Assembly (NCBI GenBank): GCA_963513935.1
Contig: OY740774.1
Location: forward strand, 81,430,890 to 81,494,889
DNA: 64,000 bases
From: Aphrophora alni
Lineage: Eukaryota; Arthropoda; Insecta; Hemiptera; Aphrophoridae
Direction of reading: 5' to 3'
Shown: positions 25,778 to 60,600 of the stretch, one piece after another
How positions within the stretch are numbered: the first letter of the stretch is position 1
Layout of the letters: each line of letters starts with the position of its first letter
The notes under the pieces: model-generated
Seen by the model: only the letters and a program-made list of their open reading frames with translations
What the model was told of the DNA's origin: nothing
The model's database searches: none
Position numbers and translations under genes: made by a program

Positions 25778-27612
25778 CGTGTTTTTTCTTATGGTAGATA
25801 GCTAACCCCAAATTTTGAGTAATCAAAAAAAAAGTACACAACACCCCGAAATAAGGACAAAATATATATAAGTTCCTTACAAATACTAATTTTGAAATTA
25901 ATAAGACTAATCAAAAGAGTGATATTTTTAACATCTAATTTTTGTTAGTAAGTAGGGTTTAAAAGAATGATTTATTGGATGTATTAAAACATCTACAGAG
26001 CGAGGGAGTACCATTCACAAAACCACTAGTGGTTTTATACTAGTAAAAAATTCTATTTCTTAGTCAAAGTAATTTTCTTATTGAATGGTACAATTTGTAT
26101 ATTTATGTTAGAGCTTAATATGTCTATTAATGCATAGTTCAAAACTTAGTGTTTTATAGTGTGTTTTTCTATTTGTAATACCAGGTAATACCAAAGACCA
26201 CTTTCCAAGATAAATGTAATTTTTAAACTATCCTTCGATGCAAAGTGTAAAGTTATATAAAACAAAACTAAAACAAGTTAATAGAGGATATATACAGCTA
26301 AGAAGTTATTCACACAAAAATTTTTTTTAAACCATTAACCTTTTGTTTTTACTTTGCATTTTGTGACAAGTTTCATTTAATTGGTTCATTTAAACGAACT
26401 TCGTATTTTATAATCTAGAGAACTTAGTTTCTTCGAATATTATTTTCCAAAATCAGATATGATTAATTTCTTACAATGAGCGAGGAAGCGAGGAATGGTT
26501 TGTATGAATAACTCACAGAACAGACTGTTGATAATGTTTTTTCATTATTCTCTTTTGATTACAAAATAATTGTTTGAATAATGATTAGATAAGGTTAGGC
26601 TTATTTGAAAGCATTATAATATTTTATGTTTGTGCTAAAATGTACAAAATTATATAAGAATCTAAAGTATAAAATGAAAAAAGAGGAAAACAGTGCTATA
26701 TATTTTCTGAATTTGCCATTTAAGGATGATCTGTAACATAGAGATCAAACATTAGGGCTATAAGTTAGAATGTGTAGTAAAAATTTAAGAACTCATTTCT
26801 GATCATTTTACTTTTAATATTATACACATTTAGGTAACAACAAATTTTGACCAAAAATCTAGCCTAATTTTTATAAATCATACAAAATTTAAAAAATCAT
26901 TACGATAAATGGTGCTTTTCAACGAAGTAATATTTCTCCTTCTGTTAATAGCCTATATAAATTTCAAATAATATTTACAATTTAAAATTTATGAATAAAT
27001 TTCCGCTTATTGTATCAATGAAAAATGTACATTTTAATAAGAAAGTTCTAGAGTGCAGAATTTACAGAAAATATTGTAATATTTACATTATTCATATTGT
27101 AATAGGCCAACAGTATAAACTTTAGAAGTGATTTAAACCAGGATTTAATAAGTGAATAATAATTCCAGTACACATTCATAGAGAAGTAATAGTTATTTAA
27201 AAATTAGACCTACATAAAAGATGTGTAAACATTATCTTGACAACAAACCCGCGTAAAGATTAATTTAGAATGCATGCACAGTGATTTTTGTTTTCCAATA
27301 AATTTGTAAATATTTAATACTTTGTTTTAATCACATAAAACGAATATTTGTTGTGGTGTACAGGTTGGGTTTTTACTTATATATTAATATTACTATTTAC
27401 ATTGTAAAACTTTCAAAATATGTAGCCTATATTTTATTAGAATTCATTAAAACAGTTGGATTTCTAAAGTACTGGTGCCAAGATTATTAGAATAATGATT
27501 ACCCAGAAATTCAGGGAACGGCTGGTTCACAAACTGATATTTTATATAAACTTACATTTGATTTCTATAACAAATTTGTGTAGCTTTAATCCGAACATGT
27601 TTGGCCAAGTAG

Positions 27613-27668
<56 letters not shown>

Positions 27669-29105
27669 CCACCTGCCTAAACCTTTTGTATGTTTATTGA
27701 AGTTAATAATTTGAAATTAGATTATGGAGGATTGACAGCATATCACATGATCTGTGATCATGGATTATTCAGTGAAAAAAAGTGAACTCTGTAAGGAACA
27801 TTATTTATTCTTAAGAAGTAACGTATGTAGTACACGATAATTTTTTTTTTTAAATGCAAAAATGAAGAGCCATTTTAACTAAACAATTACTCTATATTCA
27901 AATATGAAAGGTACAAATAAATTTATGACCATGTCATTTATCAAAAATTATACAGTATCAAAAAATCAGAGTTTGCTTAAAATAGTTTTACATGTAGTTG
28001 CACCATTTGATAAACCTAAAAAAAAAAAAAAAATGGAAAAAAATACTTATAAAGAAACAGAAAAGTTGGAGATCGGCAAACTAGTTGCGCTTAGTTCACA
28101 TAAAAAAAATATTCCTTTAGTTTCCAAATATGGTTGGTTAGACAAAATAAAATGGCTACCATGTTTTTTTTTTTTTTTTTTTTAATATAAAGCTATACAC
28201 CTACATACCACTGCTGGGTTCATAGCAGTTGATCTGTATTACATTCCATGTGCTCAGCTAATTTTGTAAATAATTCAGTTTGAAGTTTATAGCCTATTTC
28301 AAACCCAATATTTAACATCTTGTACAGGTTAGGGTGAACATAATTTGAAATTAAAATTGGGTAAAAATATTAAAATCATAAAAATTAGAATTCTTTCAAC
28401 ATGTGTGATAAAAAGAAAAGGACAGATCATGGAATACATTTATACACCAGAATAGCTCTTATAGTAAATGAATATAACAAGAGTTCAAGACTTCAAGAGT
28501 GACAATGGCAGAAGCAGTTGAGAATAATAAAAATAATTTTAGATTAGGTCTAATTACAGAAGTGGATTAAGCAGATTAGAATATAATGTATATTAGCTTA
28601 CAAGTTCTCTATGTAAGCTTACAATAGGCTATCAAAAATATTCCAAACTAAAAAGAATTAAATAAAGATGCAACATCATATTGATATAGGGCTGAGATAA
28701 ATCATAGCCATAATTGGGAATTACAGTTGTGAAGCTAGGCCTACTTAATATAATTAAACAGAAAGGTTTAGATCTAAAATATTTTAATCCTTCAATTAAA
28801 CTTTATTCGAAAACATTTATTATGAATTAATTTTAATATTTATTTGCATATCAAGACGCATTCATTTCATTATACACTTTAAAAGAAAATGTTAGGTTAG
28901 GACTTATGAAACCAAAATAATAGCCCTTGGGCTATTGCAATTACCAATTATTCATATCTAAGAAAAATGATGCTGTAGAAGCATTAATGCTATCCCCAGA
29001 TAATTTTTGAAGCTGTTTAATTAGCTCATCCTTGTCTGTTGTTCCCATACAGCTAAATTGCTGCAGTAAGTGTTGATCAACCAAGTCGTTGTTGTCTACG
29101 TCCAT
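472..29105 (-). CDS. ILRUN: ILRUN homologue, whole gene (5 exons)
   Basis: Joined exons are 29105-28945, 24373-24254, 21154-20925, 9982-9828 and tentatively 516-472, giving 236 codons plus stop. All junctions are GT/AG and phases match (2, 2, 1, 0). The N-terminus has a UBA-like segment with CMGTTDKDELI and a FFLDMNNW motif that ends across the first splice. The middle is an NBR1-type FW domain (WRMQNSGEESWP; GMFQSKWRMITPTG; DIIWVILTV). Family knowledge: human ILRUN (C6orf106, about 298 residues) dampens p300/CBP- and IRF3-dependent transcription; whether that holds here is inference. The predicted protein is shorter, lacking the long Pro/Ala-rich tail, so either the lineage has a short tail or further 3' exons were missed. 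Confidence 0.87.
701..4466. mobile_element. 3.8-kb TIR element flanked by TATA, with a nested TTAA element
   Basis: Left end CAGGGTGAGGCAGACCACC (from 701) and the reverse complement of the right end (to 4466) agree at about 24 of 26 positions. Both sides are flanked by TATA (697-700 and 4467-4470), a TA or TATA target duplication. Nearly all the interior belongs to a nested TTAA element (1096-4074), so the outer element itself is only about 0.8 kb. No transposase is recognisable; the superfamily (Tc1/mariner-like by TA, or another group with a 4-bp duplication) is undecided. Confidence 0.7.
1092..4078. mobile_element. piggyBac-type TTAA element, non-autonomous, about 3.0 kb
   Basis: TTAA at 1092-1095 and 4075-4078 flanks perfect 15-bp inverted ends CCCTCCATCTGGTAA. 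TTAA target sites with short CCC-starting inverted ends are typical of piggyBac. No transposase frame is visible. Related copies occur at 47545-47877 and about 49640-51457, so this is a family. Confidence 0.75.
4775..5000 (-). repeat. SINE-like repeat family, copy 1 (antisense)
   Basis: On the minus strand this copy shares with the copies at 7180-7330, 16380-16530 and 30150-30385 an ordered set of blocks: ACTCTAATAG-like, ATCAGG, AAAGATGAAAGA, ATCTAACCCAAGAC, and a 3' TGAGCCCATAAGGGTAATAAA end followed by A-rich sequence. The A-rich tail suggests retroposition. No tRNA-type head was identified. Confidence 0.6.
6175..6248. repeat. 37-bp perfect tandem duplication
   Basis: Two successive copies of a 37-bp unit starting ATTCTTCCTGTG. 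They appear identical, which suggests recent replication slippage. Confidence 0.85.
6401..6965. mobile_element. 565-bp element with long inverted ends (MITE-like)
   Basis: Left TTTTGTCATTATAAGGTAAA and the reverse complement of the right end match over about 45 bp, then with gaps to about 70 bp (CAATCCCA-CCCAAAATGGA, GGGCAACTCA). The interior is AT-rich and non-coding. No clear target duplication was found, so the ends are approximate. Confidence 0.65.
7180..7330 (+). repeat. SINE-like repeat family, copy 2
   Basis: Contains AATACTCTAATAGCATCAGG, GGAAAGATGAAAGAGAG and ACCAAGAC blocks in the same order as copies 3 and 4 and the reverse of copy 1. The 3' GAGCCC end is missing or diverged. Confidence 0.55.
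8405..9685 (+). repeat. Internally duplicated region, possible LTR remnant with PBS-like site
   Basis: Repeated segments occur at 8588-8675 and 8716-8805 (CAGTCNTAGAATGGA blocks), with a shorter doubling of the GTGGTAGTRGAAT motif at 8440-8500. TGGCGCCCA at 9686-9694 looks like the start of a tRNA-Lys primer site just after an ACATC end. No second LTR or pol frame is adjacent, so this is only a candidate solo LTR. Confidence 0.25.
9828..9982 (-). CDS. ILRUN: ILRUN exon 4 (end of FW domain)
   Basis: A 155-bp exon with acceptor TTTCAG and donor GTTGGT. It encodes DIIWVILTV, the last FW strand, then TELANQLLHLNALG and RRSNPFSSPSHLHFQ. The NPF-SP block corresponds to the N-P-F-A-S-P segment after the FW domain in vertebrate ILRUN. 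It ends in phase 0. What follows is less certain. Confidence 0.86.
11215..11590 (+). pseudogene. piggyBac transposase fragment, plus strand
   Basis: Conceptual translation with one stop reads SGAKLTDACKIKAVLGILLL, then GGVLMAGGTL, then VTMSEYRFRFLTYSLWFDD. This matches the D-A-x-E-I-K-A-x-I-G-L-L-Y-L-A-G and M-S-x-x-R-F-x-F-L-x-x-x-x-R-F-D-D blocks of the DDE_Tnp_1_7 domain. The N-terminus and catalytic C-terminus are missing. It is a decayed copy, unlike the opposite-strand copy next to it. Confidence 0.65.
11727..12689 (-). mobile_element. TTAA-flanked piggyBac element, internally deleted
   Basis: TTAA occurs at 11727-11730 and 12686-12689. Both ends share the subterminal motif ATGCGGATG followed by GACGCAC or TGCGTCAC, inverted, though at different distance from the end (about 28 and 8 bp). 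It encloses a minus-strand piggyBac N-terminal reading frame. About 960 bp is far shorter than an autonomous element. Confidence 0.6.
11807..12430 (-). pseudogene. piggyBac transposase N-terminal fragment
   Basis: An open stretch of 171 codons (12322-11807) contains WKDLTITELNTFIELLHTGN, LQDYWHKDKLF and FGKYMSHDRFSLILHSFIF. These match the WxDVTxxExxxFIxLLxxMG and F-x-x-x-M-x-R-x-R-F-x-x-I-L segments of the piggyBac DDE domain start. Upstream in another frame is an acidic ISEIDRFNQSDSESEAYSSG stretch typical of piggyBac N-termini, so a frameshift separates them. The catalytic Asp residues are absent; the copy cannot be autonomous. Confidence 0.7.
12700..13856. other. Intronic AT-rich sequence, nothing recognised
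   Basis: No coding stretch, repeat border or RNA gene was seen between the two TTAA elements; several short A/T runs only. Confidence 0.5.
13871..13990. repeat. 44-bp tandem repeat with palindromic core inside the left end
   Basis: GCCAC starts at 13871, 13915 and 13959, an exact 44-bp period. Each unit contains GGTGACGATCTATCGTCACC or a variant, a near-perfect palindrome with a CT centre, followed by a TTCGTGCGAGAA spacer. The third unit has CCATCGCCAC, breaking its palindrome. Candidate transposase or host-protein binding sites, by inference. Confidence 0.9.
14339..14533 (+). CDS. Acidic 64-residue N-terminal piece of a piggyBac-like transposase
   Basis: The ATG at 14339 begins MAEENLRGSEVDRLLLGYSD, then a run of Asp/Ser/Glu (DDDSLASEDDLLHLFGDDSD, ESDSDNQFSDSDIDLNLD) before TAA. 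Piggyback transposases commonly start with such an acidic, casein-kinase-like-site-rich region, often with an L-x-x-S-D-D-D core. The frame could open 32 codons earlier at 14243, but that extension is hydrophobic and Phe/Tyr-rich, unlike the family, so the later ATG is preferred. The DDE part is gone. Position inside a TTAA element supports the reading. Confidence 0.55.
   Translation: MAEENLRGSEVDRLLLGYSDDDSLASEDDLLHLFGDDSDLDPLYQPESDSDNQFSDSDIDLNLD
15025..16379. other. Intronic sequence with a 14-bp perfect hairpin
   Basis: No gene recognised. A perfect inverted repeat GCTTATTACATGCA (15775-15788) / TGCATGTAATAAGC (15800-15813) with an 11-nt loop lies here. GGTACGTCAACGTACC at 15601-15616 is a second, smaller near-palindrome. 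No miRNA-length stem is evident. Confidence 0.6.
16380..16530 (+). repeat. SINE-like repeat family, copy 3
   Basis: Shares CATACTCTAATAGTGTCAGG, GAAAGATGAAAGAAGG and GATCTAACC blocks with the other copies. It stops at the TTAA of a possible piggyBac-like end at 16521, so it may be broken by that insertion. Confidence 0.55.
16521..17013. mobile_element. Possible degraded TTAA element
   Basis: TTAACGCCTTGGGTGCTCGC at 16521 resembles the CCCTTTGGGTGCCAC end at 13861. TTGAGCACCCGATAAA at 17000-17015 could be its eroded inverted partner (GGGTGCTC shared). A GC-rich GGCGCGCGCCGG palindrome lies just inside the left end. The right TTAA is not intact. Confidence 0.3.
18124..18434. repeat. 75-bp minisatellite, about 4.2 units
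   Basis: Units begin ACTAAGTCAYCTATTTATAT and contain CCRCAGTGCAACACATTATTTGGCCTTC and a GGCCTATT end (diverged at up to about 10%). The fifth unit stops after 12 bases at a TA where a Tigger-type end begins. Overlapping long reading frames here are products of the repeat. Confidence 0.85.
18435..18770 (+). mobile_element. Tigger/pogo-type end inserted in the minisatellite
   Basis: TA at 18433-18434 is followed by CAGTAGAACCCCTCTAATCC, almost the same end as the complete MITE at 23520 (CAGTAGAACCCCTCTTAACC). The next about 300 bp are GC-richer than the surroundings and resemble a Tigger 5' leader. No matching right end was found, so the right border is a guess. Confidence 0.6.
18770..19330 (+). 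repeat. Interspersed repeat X, copy 1
   Basis: Shares with 25279-25760 and 58930-59230 the ordered blocks GCCAATTATTCCTGAA, CTCATGGCTATTTTTT, CACAAACC, CCAATACGTTTTGTTTGGGT and AGAGGCTTCACTCCAGCAAA. Non-coding; the family is unknown, possibly a non-autonomous Helitron or retroelement leader. Confidence 0.55.
19492..20395 (+). pseudogene. Mutator-like transposase fragment
   Basis: Translation across several frames gives MNLPQPPTKFLVYTELLRKG, DISDALDGTWQKRGFKSLNG, NYQGSSGGMEGARELRFSTG, GDGDTNRYKTIVNPYG and an 84-codon open part (20021-20275) KLECVGHVQKRMGGRLRK / LSDGLSLVGKNRLTDARIDQ / VWATYFHKLSTDD. This order matches the Mutator-like transposase-domain proteins common in insects and cnidarians. 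Stops, frameshifts and an internal deletion before DYERQARRANRLKKK show it is dead. It sits antisense within an ILRUN intron. Confidence 0.75.
20925..21154 (-). CDS. ILRUN: ILRUN exon 3 (FW domain core)
   Basis: A 230-bp exon with acceptor TATAG and donor GTACTA. It encodes most of the NBR1-like FW beta-sandwich: TFQKVWRMQNSGEESWP, then an LSPSATAEVSVEM strand, then PSQPGMFQSKWRM and TGSYFG. The paired Trp residues and the PG-M-F/Y turn are family hallmarks. The frame continues directly into exon 4 as GDIIWVILTV. Confidence 0.9.
21155..22870. other. ILRUN intron 2 left part, nothing recognised
   Basis: AT-rich; short open stretches (21207-21401, 21605-21835) have no recognisable similarity and simple-sequence composition. 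A short doubling of AAAGGTCCTTAT occurs at 21930-21958, and poly-C at 22568-22580. Confidence 0.5.
22871..23060. mobile_element. Penelope-type inverted repeat with degenerate hammerhead-like centre
   Basis: Arms at 22871-22933 and 22991-23060 match when inverted (CACAAATAAAACACTAACAC / GTGTTAGTGTTTTATTTGTG and flanks). The centre holds CTGAGGATGGTAACTATGTTACGG...AAAG at 22952-22987: a CUGANGA box, a GGUAAC/GUUAC stem and a decayed GAAA side. The same arrangement occurs in the Penelope-like element at 44417-46014. Confidence 0.5.
23520..24241. mobile_element. Tigger/pogo MITE, 722 bp, TA duplication
   Basis: TA at 23518-23519 and 24242-24243 flank ends CAGTAGAACCCCTCTTAACC and, inverted, CAGTAGAACCTCTGTTAACC (18 of 20). 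CAG-starting ends with GAACC and TTAACCGG/ATCCG blocks are typical of Tigger. It contains a 74-bp direct repeat (23983-24056, 24057-24130) and no intact transposase. It ends 12 nt from the splice donor of ILRUN exon 2. Confidence 0.88.
23983..24130. repeat. 74-bp direct repeat inside the Tigger MITE
   Basis: Two units sharing GCCGCTATCGACAAAGTC and GCTTTGGTG blocks, offset by exactly 74 bp. This creates three overlapping spurious reading frames. Confidence 0.8.
24254..24373 (-). CDS. ILRUN: ILRUN exon 2 (end of UBA-like, linker)
   Basis: The acceptor is GCAG and the 120-bp exon encodes W/NLQAAACSYFDFETP, matching the family NLQAAIGAYYDFE block, then a linker ending LPPNT. The donor is GTAAGT. 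A Tigger-type MITE ends at 24241, with its TA duplication at 24242-24243, so only ten intron bases separate the exon from the transposon duplication. The reading frame is intact. Confidence 0.88.
25241..25278. repeat. (TA)n microsatellite
   Basis: Uninterrupted TA dinucleotides, about 19 units, at the left edge of repeat X copy 2. Confidence 0.95.
25279..25760 (+). repeat. Interspersed repeat X, copy 2
   Basis: GCCTAAACTTGATTCGTGTT and ATAAACATGTCCTCAGTTTA match 58940-59000; ACTTACGAACCAACATTTTTGG and TCTTTAGTTAGAGGCTAGAC match the later part of the other copies. Bordered on both sides by (TA)n tracts. Confidence 0.55.
25739..25773. repeat. (TA)n microsatellite
   Basis: About 17 TA units at the right edge of repeat X copy 2. 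Confidence 0.95.
26019..26043 (+). mobile_element. Possible 3' end of a non-autonomous Helitron
   Basis: A perfect 18-nt palindrome AAAACCACTAGTGGTTTT (26019-26036) is followed closely by ATACTAG and then T. A short hairpin a few bases before CTAG-T is the classic Helitron 3' end. The matching TC 5' end was not located, and this end differs in sequence from the 39-kb Helitron end. Confidence 0.4.
26140..26225 (+). repeat. Interspersed repeat Y, copy 1
   Basis: Shares about 85 bp with 40905-40990, including TAGTGTTTTATAG, TTTTTCTATTTGT, AGGTAATACCAA and GACCACTTTCCAAGATAA. Family unknown. Confidence 0.65.
27585..27725 (+). repeat. Interspersed repeat Z, copy 1, with (TA)n core
   Basis: GTTTGGCCAAGTAG, then about 27 TA units (27613-27667), then CACCTGCCTAAACC and GTTTATTGAAGTTAATAATT TGAAATTAGATTATGGA (in two blocks). 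The same structure is inside the MITE at 42343-42797, where the arms GGTTTGGCCAGGT / ACCTGGCCAAACC are a perfect inverted pair. Confidence 0.7.
27726..28944. other. ILRUN intron 1, nothing recognised
   Basis: Low-complexity A/T sequence; an open stretch at 27904-28185 is Lys/Phe-rich and made of homopolymer runs, not a gene. Confidence 0.5.
28945..29105 (-). CDS. ILRUN: ILRUN exon 1 (start codon, UBA-like region)
   Basis: On the minus strand the ATG is at 29105-29103, followed by MDVDNNDLVDQHLLQQFSC. This matches the family's short acidic N-terminus and the cysteine before the GTTDKD motif. The exon is 161 bp and ends after TG of the Trp codon, with donor GTAATT at 28944-28939. The ATG was chosen because the family protein starts only a few residues before the UBA-like helix. 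No upstream coding sequence in this frame resembles the family. Confidence 0.88.
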
Positions 29106-30149
29106 TTTAAAATTAGCAACAGATTCTGAATAATCATAAATCTACCTTCACTAATCTACACATAAATGTAAAAAATATATTAAAAACTCGCTTAAATGCT
29201 AATGTCTACAAAATATTATCTTTTTTTCTAAACAAAAACTCAAGAGAAAAGAAACAATCAAATTCAGCATTTTTTAACCTCTCAATGCCACTGCCTTATA
29301 TATACCAATAAGGATTACGGATACCAAAACTTTAATCGTAGGGTTTTATTACGTAACGTAAGAGTAGACTAATGAAATAATGCGAAGGTCACTGATGGTG
29401 ACTAATAAAAGTACTATATTGCCAAGTCACTTCATTTAATTCATACACAAAAGTTATTTAAAATAATAAAAAACGAACCATAATTTCCCTTTGGCATATT
29501 CACATTTATCTCGTATAAACAAAGTACATTTTCATATTCCCAGAGTTAAAAGAAATGGAATACCATCTACTGTATGTGGAATTTGCTAGACCAAACGAAA
29601 CGGTTTTTATTAAATTCTCATTTTTGTTGTTGCCATGTCTGAAGGCAATTTATTATTAAAAAAAAAAAAGCTCAAAATGTGTATCTGCTGTAAAAAGACA
29701 ATATTTTAATTTTTCTTAAATTGATTTTATGAATCTGCAAATTTTGTTTAATGTAATTTTTAAGAACTATGACTTTAATTGCCATTATTCCAAAAGGAGA
29801 ATAAGTAAAAATGAAGCATGGGTCAAATATTAAAAATCAGGCCTAAGCTTTTTCTTATCACTTAACCTAACCTAGACTTTGCTTAGAAAAGTGCAGAATA
29901 AAGGTTAGTTTGATATAGGCTGTAGGTCAATCTGGTAGGAAGATAAGGAGAAGACAAATAAGTTGGCAAAGTTTGGGGTTCTTGATTGAATGGAGTACTA
30001 ACTATATCAGCAGCTAAGTGTAGAAACTATATTTGTGGATTGGACTTATAATAACTATCAGACCTCAGGTTGGTGATCAGCCTGTTAATTTAATAATTGT
30101 CATTTCCATTAAAGTTCTTTATTATTATTTCTCTTGTTTCAAGACAATA
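29106..30149. promoter_or_regulatory. Upstream region of ILRUN (promoter expected, not resolved)
   Basis: The ILRUN start codon is at 29105 on the minus strand, so its 5' UTR and promoter should lie here, between it and the NAT10 3' end. No TATA box, initiator or CpG cluster could be identified confidently. Confidence 0.35.
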
Positions 30150-30385
30150 CACCTCTTGGTCATTATCGCCTTATAAAAAAGGGGATGAAGAAATAAACTA
30201 GACTCCTAGCACTCGATTACTGTAATAGTATCATGGTAGAAAAGGAACAAAAATTGATAGGAAGGATGAAAGAGAGGAATTTAACCCAAGACTTACATGA
30301 AAAAAAAGATAGTGATAAAACTAGGTTCTTCTGGGATTGCCAAAACTGCATTAACTATATATGAGCCCTGAGGGGATAAAAGTAA
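30150..30385 (+). repeat. SINE-like repeat family, copy 4 (most complete plus-strand copy)
   Basis: Blocks in order: GACTCCTAGCACTCGATTAC, GTAATAGTATCATGG, GGAAGGATGAAAGAGAGGAA, TTAACCCAAGACTTACATG, CTTCTGGGATTGCC and ATATGAGCCCTGAGGGGATA. These pair with copy 1 read on the minus strand, including its GAGCCC...GGG...ATAA end. Confidence 0.65.
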
Positions 30386-30389
30386 AGAA

Positions 30390-31738
30390 TATAATTTATT
30401 CTGATTTTAAAGTTATTTGGCAATGATAGATTGTTTATATTATTAATACAGTTTAATCAGACTTTTTTTTTTCTCTCTCTCTCTTTTATGTCAAGCTTTA
30501 CACTTGATAATGATAGTTGATTTATACTCTCGAAATGTTGTGTATTAGTTGTTATATACATAAATGATTGTAAATGTCAGATTAAACCATATTAATTAAT
30601 AATATAATTTATCTTGCATAACATGGAGTAATAATAAAATATTAAATCAGAAGTGTACAGATATCTTAAGCCTAATAATGTTTGGAAAAAGGAAAATACT
30701 GTTAAGTAACTAGTCAGGAAGTTTTAGAATTATCTACCTGCATGATAAAATCATGATAATCATTAGCTCCTTTTAAGAGACAACAATTAATTCTATTCTT
30801 GTTTAAATTTACTACTATAAAAATAATCAGTTTGTGGAATTCAGAAGGCTATTCACTTTTATTCTAGCATTGAGGCAAACTATTATATGTTTAGAAAGTT
30901 CTCTTTATACCAGTTCCTCTTGGAATATATGTGTTAACATATTTATTTTATTTTCTAATAGAAAATAATCTATTGTGATTTTCTCAGACTGAAAATAAAG
31001 CTACCACACATTAAATATTTTTGATCATAATGGCCTCAAAATTTCAAAAATACACATTCCTTTAAAATTGGATTTATACTGCATTTTTAAATCGTCTACT
31101 GTACATTTTGAAATCATATAAAGTTCAATAATCAGCAAATTATTTATGTATACAAGTTTCAAAACAGCATTAGTTCAAAATGAAAAAAATCATATTTGAG
31201 TTAGGTATCCTAGACATATTTAAAACTGTTAATTTCATAGTTTGAAAGAGTGTCCAAAAAAAATTTAGAGATTCATTTTGAAGTAATGTTAATTTTTTTC
31301 TCCAGAAAATTGAAGAAACAATACCGGTAAATGCTCAGATATTGTTGTCTAATACATTTATTTAGGGACATTTTTGATTCTGTAATTTCAAATTTTTGCG
31401 GAAAATTCAAGTGCTTTGTGTTTTGTTCAATTTTATATCTGTTGGATGGATATTTCCAATTTCATGAAATTCAGTAAAAAAATACTCGAAAAGAATGAGA
31501 ATAAACAAATAATATAATATATATTACAGTATTTCTTGTAGAAAAAAATAGTTTAATTCCTCTGTGTTCAACTAAACTACAGAAAGAATAGAATTTTTAA
31601 AATTGGAAAATTGTGAAGGCCTTAGGTTTTGAAAAAAATATGATGACAATAATTCATAAATATAATTATAATTCTATACAATTTAATAACATTGTATAAT
31701 ATAATTACATACAATATCTAATGCTAAAATTACAATGT
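30390..31738. other. NAT10 3' UTR and intergenic sequence
   Basis: AT-rich with no coding stretch. A CT-rich run (30470-30484) and several A-runs. The NAT10 3' end should fall in the right part; the first poly(A)-like hexamer on the minus strand is ATTAAA at 31687-31682. Confidence 0.45.
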
Positions 31739-60562
<28,824 letters not shown>

Positions 60563-60600
60563 CTGTAAACATATGATTCTAGATATTTATATAGTAACTA

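Noticed and set aside
27904..28185. 93-codon open frame
   Set aside because: Starts in unremarkable sequence, is Lys-rich through A-runs and ends in poly-Phe from a T-run; no similarity.
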